Below are positions 1 to 7,220 of a stretch of 34,469 bases of DNA, piece by piece. The stretch's first letter is position 1. Every line of letters starts with the position of its first letter. The DNA is from CAADGL01 sp964643885 (GTDB lineage: Bacteria > Planctomycetota > Phycisphaerae > UBA1845 > Fen-1342): positions 1 to 34,469 of the forward strand of contig CAZXUI010000048.1 in assembly GCA_964643885.1 (NCBI GenBank). The letters are read 5' to 3'. Below the pieces are notes generated by a model. It was not told the DNA's origin, did no database searches, and saw only the letters and a program-made list of their open reading frames with translations. Both the position numbers and the translations under genes were made by a program.

Positions 1-2
1 GG

Positions 3-956
3 AAGTATGCCTGGGGTCTGGACCTGGCCGGCCAGTCGGGGCAGGTCGACAGCCTGGAATCCGCGGGCGGAATCGGCGGCCTGCTGGCGGTCCACGATCC
101 GAATGACCCGAATGACCCCAACGACCTGTTCGGAAGCTTCGTGTATTTCTACGACGGCAACGGCAACGTCGGCCAGGTGGTTGATCCGAACGCGGCGAAC
201 GTCTCTGCGGCCATGGTGGCGCGCTATGAGTATGACGCGTACGGGAAAGTGACCGCGCAGGCCGGAAACTACGCGACGACCAACCCGTTCCGGTTCAGCA
301 CGAAGTATTGGGATGATGAGACTGGGCTGGGGTATTGGGGGATGCGGTATCGCGGAAGGGAGCGGTGGTTGAGCCGGGATCCGCTGGGAGAGGATGCTGG
401 TATTCTCTTATATCATTATGTATCAAATCATCCTGTACAGGGATTCGACGGTGTCGGGCTCTCCGAACCTGGTTGGTGTCGGGGTATTGGGACAACTCGC
501 TATCCTCCACCGTTTGGCTGCCAAGGGGCTGTCGAAGATTTTCACACTTACGAAGGATCGTATATCCATCAGTGCTACAATAAGCTGATTCCAATATTTG
601 GTAAATACTCGTGCTGCAACGGCCCTGAATGTGTGAGTGAGGCGAAAAAGATTTGCAGAGCGTACGTTCGCCGTTTCACGGCCTGGCGCCGTGGAAATCC
701 TGGTCATCATCACTGCATGGATCTGGCGCGAGCGATCGTAGGATTTCGACTAAGTGGGAAGTGTCTAAAGGTTACGTATGCGCAGAATCCACGAGATTCA
801 CATGCGTTCGCGGCTGTTTTTCATATTTGCAATGAGTCACATTGTGCAGACGCGAAGTTCGATCCCTGGGATTTTCTCGATGGCTGCGTGTTAACGCGAT
901 CGTACGATCCGGAAACGCATGGGCCGTGCGAAGTCGGACCAGTTTGGCGGCGGTAA
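3..956 (+). CDS. RHS repeat-associated core protein, 3' part, with variable C-terminal toxin-like domain
   Basis: The frame is open from the left edge, so the gene starts outside the window and only its last 317 residues are seen. Residues 1-60 read as RHS repeat (KYAWGLDLAGQSGQV, then GGIGGLLAV and YFYDGNGNV). About residues 98-145 carry the RHS core signature (NPFRFSTKYWDDETGLGYW, RWLSRDPLGE, YHYVSNHPVQGFDGVGLS). RHS proteins form a shell that encloses a polymorphic C-terminal toxin. After the core come about 165 residues I cannot match to a named toxin. They contain 13 cysteines and the motif order HHHCMDLA (Cys codon 714-716), DSHAFAAV (His codon 801-803) and FDPWD (Asp codon 861-863), resembling the Cys-His-Asp triad of transglutaminase-like or papain-like enzymes. 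The codon bias of this tail is visibly less GC-rich than its neighbours. The RHS call is firm; the enzymatic call is inference. Confidence 0.88.
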   Translation, partial: KYAWGLDLAGQSGQVDSLESAGGIGGLLAVHDPNDPNDPNDLFGSFVYFYDGNGNVGQVVDPNAANVSAAMVARYEYDAYGKVTAQAGNYATTNPFRFSTKYWDDETGLGYWGMRYRGRERWLSRDPLGEDAGILLYHYVSNHPVQGFDGVGLSEPGWCRGIGTTRYPPPFGCQGAVEDFHTYEGSYIHQCYNKLIPIFGKYSCCNGPECVSEAKKICRAYVRRFTAWRRGNPGHHHCMDLARAIVGFRLSGKCLKVTYAQNPRDSHAFAAVFHICNESHCADAKFDPWDFLDGCVLTRSYDPETHGPCEVGPVWRR

Positions 957-1002
957 TTGAGATGGCTCAAACGATGAAACACGGGAGGAGATGCCGTCGC
1001 CC

Positions 1003-1338
1003 ATGAGACTGAACCTCCGTCGTGCCGATATTCTAGGCATATCGCTTCTCGTTCTGCATTTCCTTAATCTACTGTGGCTGGGCGTTGCTGGGTCAAAGGC
1101 AAAGGATCCGATTCCGCTGACTGCCGAAGGAGTATTCCTTTACTCTACCCCATTCCTATGTGCTGGGATTCTGCTTATTGAAATCCTGGACTCAAAAACC
1201 ATGCGGCGCAGCAACTTACTTGGATTTAGCGTTATATGTGTAGGCTTTATTCTGTTGATGTGGCTACTTGTGTTCCAGAGTTATGTAGAGACTCAAATAG
1301 GTATCAGGCTGGCAAACGAAATCGCTTCATGGCAATAG
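1003..1338 (+). CDS. small multi-pass membrane protein, candidate immunity protein
   Basis: A protein of 111 residues with about three hydrophobic helices (near residues 8-27, 42-60 and 75-95) and no family I recognise. An ATG at 991 opens the same frame but lies directly on the GGGAGGAG ribosome-binding site (983-990), so the ATG at 1003, 12 bases after it, is the better start. The gene follows the RHS toxin stop by 46 bases, on the same strand, and has the same AT-richer composition. Immunity genes normally sit immediately after polymorphic toxin genes, so that role is inferred from position alone. A membrane immunity protein would fit a toxin acting at or outside the inner membrane, as would the cysteine-rich toxin tail. 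It could also be an unrelated cargo gene. Confidence 0.72.
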   Translation: MRLNLRRADILGISLLVLHFLNLLWLGVAGSKAKDPIPLTAEGVFLYSTPFLCAGILLIEILDSKTMRRSNLLGFSVICVGFILLMWLLVFQSYVETQIGIRLANEIASWQ

Positions 1339-1765
1339 CACCGAGATGGCTTTCGTACTGTCAGATGTGCGGCAGCTTGAGACCTTCGACCCGAACAGCC
1401 TATACGGCGACCGGGTCATCAAGTCGATGTTCCGCGAGACCGTGCCCTACACGCCTCCCGGAGGCTTGCCGAAGCAGTACGAGTTCGTGCGGCTGGGGTA
1501 CCTGGGCGTCGGGCCGGCCGCCACGCCGACCAGCGAGTATCTCGTCAACTACGACTACGACGGCAACAGCGACCGGCTCAAGCAGGTCACGGGCACGGGC
1601 CTGCCCAGTGGCGGGGCGAATTGCAGCTACCTGGCCGGCTCGCTCCTGCTGGAGAAGATAGAATTCAAGCAGGGCTCGGCCGTCAAGGCCGCGGTGACGC
1701 GCTCGTATGAACCGGACCGCGACCTGCTGGCGGCGGTCGAGAACAAGTGGGGCTCGGACGTGTGA
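1337..1765 (+). pseudogene. displaced internal RHS fragment
   Basis: This open frame encodes RHS-repeat sequence of the type found upstream of the core: STEMAFVLSD, FDPNSLYGDR, FVRLGYLGV, YLVNYDYDGNSDRLKQV and TRSYEPDRDLLAAVENKWGS. Recognisable similarity starts at codon 1337, overlapping the TAG of the preceding small membrane gene (1336-1338), so the junction is very sharp. At the 3' end the RHS reading breaks off after ENKWGSDV, where the TGA stop (1763-1765) is the first three bases of an IS end. The segment has no proper start and no core, so it is a remnant, not a working gene. Displaced RHS pieces downstream of a toxin/immunity pair are typical of loci where C-terminal cassettes have been swapped. 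Confidence 0.75.
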
Positions 1766-2025
1766 CCTGCTCCCCGGATTTATGATCCAGTCTCAATGAG
1801 AGTCTCTATTGCCTGTGCGCTTGTCCCCAAACCCGATCCACCCGCAGGGTGAGAAATTCGGGGTCATCCGGCCTGGCCGGTCTGGCCTTGGCCTGCAGTG
1901 AACTCCCCGGGGGCCAGGTTTCCCAGGGCGCTGTGTGGTCGCTCGCGATTGTAGTGCCGGCGCCAGGCTTCGACCTTGTGCCGCGCATCCTCGATGGACA
2001 GGAACCAGTTCTCGTTCAGGCATTC
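1763..2025 (-). mobile_element. IS3-family remnant: terminal repeat plus 3' end of orfB
   Basis: On the minus strand this encodes the C-terminus of an IS3-type OrfB integrase (ECLNENWFLSIEDARHKV, AWRRHYNRERPHSALGNLAP), the region around and after the last residues of the DDE domain. The protein ends near 1864. The remaining bases to 1763 hold a 53-base segment (1763-1815) that begins TGACCTGCTCCCC and matches 2026-2077 almost base for base, so it is read as the right terminal repeat of this copy. The orfB sequence is cut exactly at the Glu codon before CLNEN, where the second copy begins. The element cannot encode a functional transposase. Confidence 0.75.
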
Positions 2026-2400
2026 TGACCTGCTCCCCAGATCTTGATCCAGTCTCAATGAGAGTCTCTACTGCCTGCCCGGCAGGCGAGGAGGCTGCTC
2101 ATGAAGCGGACACGTCACAGTCCGGACCAGATCATCGCCAAGCTGCGTGCGAGTGACGCCGGCGACGGGTGCGAGCGTCGACCCGGTTTGCCAGCGGATC
2201 GGCGTCAGCGAACAGACGTTCCACCGCTGGCGCAACCAGTACGGCGGCACGAAGGCGGCCGACGCCAGGCGCCTCAAGGAACTGGAGGCCGGCAGCGTCC
2301 GGCTCAAGAAGATGGTGGCGGAGCTGGCGCTGGACAACGCCATGCTCAGGGAGCTGGCCCAGGGAAAATGCTGAACCTGACCCGTCGGCGTTCGCGAGAA
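2026..2400 (+). mobile_element. second IS3-family remnant, left end with orfA and first codons of orfB
   Basis: It begins with the TGACCTGCTCCCC terminal sequence (2026-2077 matches 1763-1815) and contains orfA from 2101. An ATG at 2368 overlaps the orfA stop in the usual IS3 arrangement and starts an OrfB-like sequence (MLNLTRRRS), but similarity ends near 2400. The copy is therefore truncated about 30 bases into orfB. It lies inside or against the oppositely oriented copy at 1763-2025, which suggests one element inserted into its own relative, followed by deletion. Confidence 0.7.
2101..2374 (+). pseudogene. IS3-family orfA (helix-turn-helix transposase subunit), frameshifted
   Basis: The ATG at 2101 gives MKRTRHSPDQIIAKLR, the standard IS3 OrfA N-terminus. 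The rest of the domain (VDPVCQRIGVSEQTFHRWRN, QYGGTKAADARRLKELE, then a leucine-zipper-like LKKMVAELALDNAMLRELA) is in another frame, from about 2150 to the TGA at 2372-2374. Between KLR (ends 2148) and the conserved Gly (2168) there are 19 bases where about 24 would be expected, so a short deletion of about five bases broke the frame. The HTH would have bound the IS ends; the protein cannot be made intact. The element is inactive for this reason and because orfB is missing. Confidence 0.78.
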
Positions 2401-2525
2401 TGGGTCCCGTCACCGCCGCCATACCTGACCAGCAATCAGGCCCCGAAGCGCCGTTTCGCTGGACCAACTTCCCGCCTCGATCCATCGCCTCCGTTCCTCA
2501 ATCCCGCCAGCCGTACAATCCGTCC

Positions 2526-3443
2526 ATGCCCGAGCTGCCCGATATCGAGGCCTATCTCCACGCGCTCGGCCCGCGCGTGCTCGACCACCCCGTCCGCCGC
2601 GTCCGCATCACCAGCCCCTCGCTGCTGCGCACCTTTGACCCGCCCGCCGAAGCACTCGAAAACCGCCGCATCATCGCCCTCCGCCGCATCGGCAAGCGAA
2701 TCGCCTTCCTGCTCGAAGACGACCTGGCGGCCGTGCTGCACCTGATGATCGCCGGCCGGCTGCGCTGGCTGGCCGCGCCCGCGCGCGGCTCCGCCCGCGT
2801 CCCCGCCCGACTCGGCCTGGCCGCGATCGACTTCGACACCGGTTCGCTGCTGATCACCGAGGCCGGCACGAAGAAACGCGCCGCCCTGCACATCCTCGCC
2901 CGCCACGCCGACCTCGCCGGCCACGACCCCGGTGGAATCGAGCCGCTCGACGCCGAACCGGCCGCGTTCGCCGCCGCCCTGCGCCGCGAGAACCACACGC
3001 TCAAGCGTGCCCTGACGGACCCGCGCCTCCTGGCCGGCATCGGCAACGCCTTCTCAGACGAAATCCTGCACGCCGCGCGGCTCTCGCCCGTCACGCTGAC
3101 CTCGCGCCTGACCGACGAACAGATCGCCCGCCTGCACAGCGCCACGCAGCAGGTCCTGCGAGCGTGGACCGCCGAGCTCTGCCGCCGCTTCGAGAAGAGA
3201 TTCCCCGGTCCCGGAGATGTGACCGCCTTCCGCCCCGAGTTCGCCGTACATGGAAAGTTCGGCCGGCCCTGCCCGGTCTGCAACACCCCCGTGCAGCGCA
3301 TCCGCTACGCCGACAACGAGACGAACTACTGCCCCGGCTGCCAGACGGCCGGCCGCGTGCTGGCGGATCGCTCCCTCTCGCGACTGTTGCGCGACGACTG
3401 GCCCCGCACGGTCGACGAGCTCGAATCGCGTGAGCGGCGCTAG
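2526..3443 (+). CDS. Fpg/Nei-family DNA glycosylase/AP lyase
   Basis: A 305-residue member of the formamidopyrimidine-DNA glycosylase / endonuclease VIII family, which removes oxidised bases and nicks the resulting abasic site in base-excision repair. After loss of Met1 the N-terminus is PELPDIE, with Pro2 as the Schiff-base nucleophile and Glu3 the acid. Lys57 in the RIGKRIAF hairpin matches the conserved catalytic lysine of Fpg. A H2TH segment (KRALTDPRLLAGIGNAFSDE) is present. The C-terminal zinc finger is intact, C249-x2-C252-x16-C269-x2-C272. The PDIE rather than PEVE start and the RIRYADNETNYC finger are seen in Fpg/Nei relatives outside classical MutM, so I do not assign substrate preference. 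It starts about 125 bases after the IS remnant, and no operon partner follows on this strand. Confidence 0.9.
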   Translation: MPELPDIEAYLHALGPRVLDHPVRRVRITSPSLLRTFDPPAEALENRRIIALRRIGKRIAFLLEDDLAAVLHLMIAGRLRWLAAPARGSARVPARLGLAAIDFDTGSLLITEAGTKKRAALHILARHADLAGHDPGGIEPLDAEPAAFAAALRRENHTLKRALTDPRLLAGIGNAFSDEILHAARLSPVTLTSRLTDEQIARLHSATQQVLRAWTAELCRRFEKRFPGPGDVTAFRPEFAVHGKFGRPCPVCNTPVQRIRYADNETNYCPGCQTAGRVLADRSLSRLLRDDWPRTVDELESRERR

Positions 3444-3482
3444 GGGGAACGACCGCGGGCGAGACGCCCGGAGCATTGATCC

Positions 3483-3649
3483 GAGCCGCGACCGGAAGGG
3501 AGCGGGCCAGGTGGGTGACCTTTCCCGCGTCCGCGCGCCAGGGTACACACAGCTCAGGCAGTGTCGTTGCGCCCGGGATAGGTGGATGTCATCCGGCGCT
3601 TGCGCGGGCAGCGCGCCGCCCCCAGCCCGCTCGCTCACGCTCGCGGCTC
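3483..3649. repeat. MITE-like palindromic repeat, copy 1
   Basis: About 167 bases bounded by near-perfect inverted ends of 25 bases: the left end begins GAGCCGCGACCGGAAGG and the right end finishes CTCACGCTCGCGGCTC. The interior carries the inverted block GGATGTCATCC (3584-3594) followed by GGCGCTTGCGCGG. The same ends and core recur in the same orientation at 7221-7415. There is no coding sequence inside. It lies in the 339-base gap between the glycosylase gene and the DUF2892 gene. Confidence 0.75.
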
Positions 3650-3656
3650 GGTTCAT

Positions 3657-3720
3657 GCGGGTGCGACACCCGCGCTCCCCAAAGCACGCGTGGCCGGATC
3701 GCACTGCTTACAGAGCAGTG
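3657..3720. repeat. two adjacent perfect hairpins
   Basis: GCGGGTG-CGA-CACCCGC (3657-3673) and CACTGCT-TACAG-AGCAGTG (3702-3720) are perfect 7-bp inverted repeats. Neither is followed by a T-run on either strand, so they are not classical terminators. They directly follow the palindromic repeat and could be part of a larger composite repeat. The rest of the gap up to 3782 shows nothing else I can name. Confidence 0.6.
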
Positions 3721-3782
3721 GCACCCGGTGAGACGCCCGTGCGCCCGATGGTGCGGTGCCTATTATCCGCGACCGGGAGCGC

Positions 3783-3995
3783 TCACCGCACGGCCGGCGC
3801 CGCCGCACACGGCCGCACGCCGATCCCCGCCAGAATGTTCTCCAGCAGGCACCAGCGCGTCAGCGCCGATTGCAGCAGGTTCGCGCCCACGAACGCCGTG
3901 AACCACAGCCAGTACGCGCTCACGAAGTACGCCAGCAGCAGGCTGATCAGCACGAAGCTCCCCGCAAACAGCCGCACCCATCGTTCCATGCACAT
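3783..3995 (-). CDS. DUF2892 (YgaP-like) inner-membrane protein
   Basis: Seventy residues beginning MCMERWVRLFAGSFVL, with two hydrophobic helices (about residues 8-28 and 30-44) and the family signature WFTAFVGANLLQSALTRWC followed by LENILAGIGV. DUF2892 domains are small transmembrane hairpins, often attached to or encoded beside rhodanese domains; their function is poorly defined. Start chosen at the ATG ending at 3995 because GGAGGT lies 8 bases upstream on the coding strand. It is 83 bases downstream of the glycosyltransferase gene on the same strand and could be cotranscribed with it. No rhodanese is nearby. Confidence 0.82.
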   Translation of the reverse strand: MCMERWVRLFAGSFVLISLLLAYFVSAYWLWFTAFVGANLLQSALTRWCLLENILAGIGVRPCAAAPAVR

Positions 3996-4078
3996 CTCGA
4001 GCACCTCCGCCACGCGCGGCCGCCGGGCGAACGTCCTGTAAAACACCGCCCGGCCGCCGCCAATCTCCGGTTTTCTCG

Positions 4079-5278
4079 CTACGGGCCCGCCCCCCGGCGC
4101 CGCCGGGCGAGCTGCCCCTCCAGCACCGCGCTCATCTCTCTGAGAAACCGATCGTGGCCGAAGCGCTGCATCGCCTGCCACATTTCTTCGCTGGAAAACT
4201 CCATCCGCTCGACCCGCTCCATCGCCGCCGCCAGTGACGCGACGCTCTGCTGCCCGAAGAGCACGCCCGTCTTGCCGTCGATCACGCTCTCGGCCGCCCC
4301 GCCCACGCCGTATGCGATCACCGGGCAGCCGTGCGCCATCGCCTCCACCGGCACGATGCCGAAATCCTCTTCGCCGGGGAACAGCAGCCCGCGTGCCTTG
4401 CGGTAGTGCTCGCCGATGCGCTGATCCGGCAGGTACCCGGCGAACTCCACCGCCGCCCCGCGCTTTTCGCAGCCCGGCCGCAGCCGCTCGGCCTCCGGCC
4501 CGGTGCCGACCACGACCAGCCGCCGCCCCAGCTTCTCGCACGCCTCGATCGCCAGGTCCAGCCGCTTGTACGCCACGTGGTAGCCGACGCACAGGTAGTA
4601 GTCCTCGCGCTCTCCCCGCACCGGCTCGGCCGGCAGCGATACCGGCGGATAGATCACCGTTGCCTCGCGCTCGTAGCAGCGCCGAATCCGCTCCGCCACG
4701 TGCCGCGAGTTCGCCAAGAACTGGTCCACGCGGTCCGCCGCCCGCCGGTCCGCCCGCCGCAGGTAGCCGCACAATGCCGGCCAGAGCGGCCGCAACACCG
4801 CCGGCAGCGTCGCCGCGTATTGCTGCGAGATCTCCGGCTCCCAGGCGTAGCGCATCGGCGAGTGGCAGTAGCAGACGAGACTCGTGTCCGGATGCACGCG
4901 CATCGCCTTCGCGACGGCCGCATCGGAGCAGACGACCAGGTCGACGGCGGGCAGCTTCATCATCCGCGCGGCCAGCGGCATCAGCGCGACGAGCTTGGGA
5001 TAGTGACGCTTCGCCCCCGGCAGGTATTGCAGCAGCGACGTGTGGACGCGCGGCAGCGAAGCTTCATCCGCCCCGTGCAGCGCCGCCGGCTCGTGCACCA
5101 GCGTGTAGATATCCGCCGCGGGCAGCAGCTCGCGCAGCGCGTCGAGCACTTTCTCGCCCCCACGCCGCCGCACCAGCCAGTGGTGAGAGATCGCCGCGCG
5201 GCACTCCAGCGGCACTGTGCCCTGCCTGCTGAGCATGGCGCGAACGGGCTGCCCGGCTGCGGCCTGATGCGGCGACAC
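4079..5278 (-). CDS. GT4-family glycosyltransferase
   Basis: A retaining GT-B glycosyltransferase of 399 residues, likely moving a nucleotide-activated sugar onto a cell-surface glycan. The N-terminal half has the acceptor-domain pattern (HHWLVRRRGGEKVLDAL near the start, YCHSPMRYAWE mid-way). The C-terminal half is a typical Glycos_transf_1 domain: YYLCVGYHVAYKRLDLAIEA, LVVVGTGPE, and the EX7E-type motif in GEEDFGIVPVEAMAHGCPV. Start: the frame is open further upstream, but AAAAGGAG lies 4 bases before a GTG at 5276-5278; an in-frame ATG at 5236 is the alternative. It diverges from the moaD-moaE gene. The specific sugar cannot be read from sequence. Confidence 0.88.
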   Translation of the reverse strand: MSPHQAAAGQPVRAMLSRQGTVPLECRAAISHHWLVRRRGGEKVLDALRELLPAADIYTLVHEPAALHGADEASLPRVHTSLLQYLPGAKRHYPKLVALMPLAARMMKLPAVDLVVCSDAAVAKAMRVHPDTSLVCYCHSPMRYAWEPEISQQYAATLPAVLRPLWPALCGYLRRADRRAADRVDQFLANSRHVAERIRRCYEREATVIYPPVSLPAEPVRGEREDYYLCVGYHVAYKRLDLAIEACEKLGRRLVVVGTGPEAERLRPGCEKRGAAVEFAGYLPDQRIGEHYRKARGLLFPGEEDFGIVPVEAMAHGCPVIAYGVGGAAESVIDGKTGVLFGQQSVASLAAAMERVERMEFSSEEMWQAMQRFGHDRFLREMSAVLEGQLARRRRGAGP

Positions 5279-5445
5279 GACGCTCCTTTTATCACAGGTC
5301 GAGCCGCAATCGTAGGCGGCCGGCCCGGCGCCGGCCACAGCACCCGCCGCCAGCCGCCGCCCGGCGGTACGTCGACTCCGCCGGCCCCAGGGCCCGGCCG
5401 CGAATGCGCTGTCTGCCGCCCGCCTTCGCCGTAAACTACCCATAT

Positions 5446-6141
5446 ATGGGCGAATCGATCCGGGTCACGGTGCTCGCGTTCGGCAGTGCGGCTGGCGTTC
5501 TGGGCTGGCACACGCGCGACTTTACGCTCGCGCCGGGAGCGTCGCTTCGCGACCTGATCGACCGGCTCGAGCAGGAGTGTCCGCGCCTGGCCGAAGGCCG
5601 CGGCCGCGTGCATTACGCCCTCAACGAGCAGTATGCCGGGCCGGACGCTGCGCTGTCTGATGGCGACGAGGTGGCCGTCATTCCGCCGGTCTCCGGCGGC
5701 AGTGTGGCCGGCGGGCCGGCGGCCGTCGCCCGGCTGACACGCGAGCCGATCGACGTGCCGGAGCTGTGCCGCGAGGTCGAGCACGAGCGAATCGGGGCGG
5801 TCGCCACCTTCGTCGGCGTCGTGCGGGCCGAGTCGAGCGAGACCGGCCAGCCGCTCGAGGCGCTCGAGTATTCCGCGTATCAATCGATGGCGCTGCGCGA
5901 GATGCAGCGGCTCTGCGACGAAGCGCTGGCCACGCATGCTCTGCACGCCGTGCGGCTTGTGCACCGCCTCGGCGTGCTGCCGATCGGTGACGCGTCGGTG
6001 GCGGTCGTCGCCTCAGCGCCGCACCGCGCCGCCGCCTTCGACGCGTGCCGCTGGCTGATCGAGGAACTCAAGAAATCGGTGCCCATCTTCAAACGTGAGC
6101 TCTGGCAGGGCGGGGGTTCGAAATGGGTCGATGCAATCTGA
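5446..6141 (+). CDS. fused molybdopterin synthase, MoaD-MoaE
   Basis: One 231-residue chain combining both subunits of molybdopterin synthase, which adds two dithiolene sulfurs to precursor Z (cPMP) in molybdenum-cofactor synthesis. Residues about 4-85 are a ubiquitin-like MoaD ending VIPPVSGG; residues about 97-231 are MoaE. MoaE hallmarks are visible: VGVVRAES (Arg127), HRLGVLPIGD (His173-Arg174), and LKKSVPIFKRE with Lys209 and Lys216 corresponding to E. coli Lys119 and Lys126. The MoaD diglycine (84-85) is internal and followed by Ser86, with a second Gly-Gly at 89-90. Mycobacterial MoaX is a comparable fusion that is known to be cleaved after its diglycine. Start at the ATG at 5446 fits the MoaD N-terminus; the longer frame to 5404 has no homology. 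The lipoprotein gene overlaps its end. Confidence 0.93.
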   Translation: MGESIRVTVLAFGSAAGVLGWHTRDFTLAPGASLRDLIDRLEQECPRLAEGRGRVHYALNEQYAGPDAALSDGDEVAVIPPVSGGSVAGGPAAVARLTREPIDVPELCREVEHERIGAVATFVGVVRAESSETGQPLEALEYSAYQSMALREMQRLCDEALATHALHAVRLVHRLGVLPIGDASVAVVASAPHRAAAFDACRWLIEELKKSVPIFKRELWQGGGSKWVDAI

Positions 6142-7175
6142 ATCTCACGGACGCGCGGGCGTCCGGCGATACTTCGCACCAGGTCTGCCGGGCTCGGGGT
6201 CGGACGGCGACGCTGAAGTTTGCACTTGCGGCGCTGTCGTGCCTGATGCTTTGCGGCTGTTCCGGCGACGACACCGAGAACGTGCCCGCGCCGACACCCG
6301 CCCAGCCCGCCATCGCACAATCCGCGGCCCCGCCGCCGGAGCCCAGCCCATTGGTGCCCGCGTCGTCCGATTGGTCTCTCGAACAGGCGCTCGAATCGCT
6401 CGCTTCTGAAGACCCGGATTCGCGCCTCAGCGCCGCCGTCCGCCTCGTGCGGCTCGCCGAGCTGGAAGCCCTGTGCCTGCCGCCCGAAGCCTCGGCCGCG
6501 TGGCTGCGCCGCCTGCGCGTCGTGGCGCTGGGCGAAGAGCGCTGGGCGTTGGGCGTCACCGCGCCGGGCGGCGAGACGATCCTCCGCGCGCCGGTGCTGA
6601 TCGACGCCGAGGGCGACGTGGCACTGCCAGTTTCCGGATTTGAGGAGGAGCTCGCGCTGCTCTGGTGCCCGCGCGATAGCGACCCGCTCCCGCCGCTGAT
6701 CATCCTCCCCACGCGCATCCTCGTCGTCGATCAAGAGATCGAACCGGCCATCATCGCAAAGTCGCTCCCGTCGCTGCGCTTCGACATCGCCCGCGACAGC
6801 CGCCTGCCAAAACTCGTCCTTCGTCTCACGCACACCCCCGCGCCGCAACCCTCGACCGCCCAGCCGCCGGCCGGCGACACGAAGCCGCCCGTCGCCGAGA
6901 CGCCCGCCGCGCCCGACGAAGCCGTCATGCCGGCCCCCGGCCAGATCGTCGCCGAGTATTCCTGGGACTTCTATGAACGCATGTTCGCCGGCCCGCAGGC
7001 CGATACGCTGCCCGACCCGCCCGGCGGCCGCTTCGAGCTCGACCTGGCCGCCAGCCCGCTGCTGCTGCCGATCGGCGGGGAGACACCCGAAGCATTGCCG
7101 GCCGACCAGCCGCCGATCCCCGCGCCGCCCCCGCAGCAGCCGCGTCCCGGCGCCCCGCCACCGCCGCCGTATTGA
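6123..7175 (+). CDS. hypothetical lipoprotein with proline-rich tail
   Basis: I do not recognise the family. The 350-residue product starts at an ATG overlapping the last 19 bases of the MoaD-MoaE gene, which suggests translational coupling; no other ATG, GTG or TTG lies between this ATG and the hydrophobic stretch. A basic N-region (residues 20-32) leads to LKFALAALSCLMLCGC, a lipobox with Cys46 as the lipidation site, so the mature protein is probably membrane-anchored outside the cytoplasm. Residues about 50-75 and 240-275 are Pro/Ala-rich linkers, a compact region lies between about 85 and 235 (SDWSLEQALESLASEDPDSR), and the C-terminus ends in polyproline. No catalytic motif is evident. 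Its link to molybdopterin synthesis is positional only. Confidence 0.72.
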   Translation: MGRCNLNLTDARASGDTSHQVCRARGRTATLKFALAALSCLMLCGCSGDDTENVPAPTPAQPAIAQSAAPPPEPSPLVPASSDWSLEQALESLASEDPDSRLSAAVRLVRLAELEALCLPPEASAAWLRRLRVVALGEERWALGVTAPGGETILRAPVLIDAEGDVALPVSGFEEELALLWCPRDSDPLPPLIILPTRILVVDQEIEPAIIAKSLPSLRFDIARDSRLPKLVLRLTHTPAPQPSTAQPPAGDTKPPVAETPAAPDEAVMPAPGQIVAEYSWDFYERMFAGPQADTLPDPPGGRFELDLAASPLLLPIGGETPEALPADQPPIPAPPPQQPRPGAPPPPPY

Positions 7176-7220
7176 TAAGGCGCGCGGCGCTGTTCCGAGC
7201 CGCGACTGTCCGCGAGATCC

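Noticed and set aside
4331..5434. Long plus-strand frame (over 360 codons) opposite the glycosyltransferase gene
   Set aside because: It is rich in Arg, His, Gln and Pro with no motif, as expected of the antisense strand of a GC-rich gene; the minus-strand frame has clear GT4 motifs.
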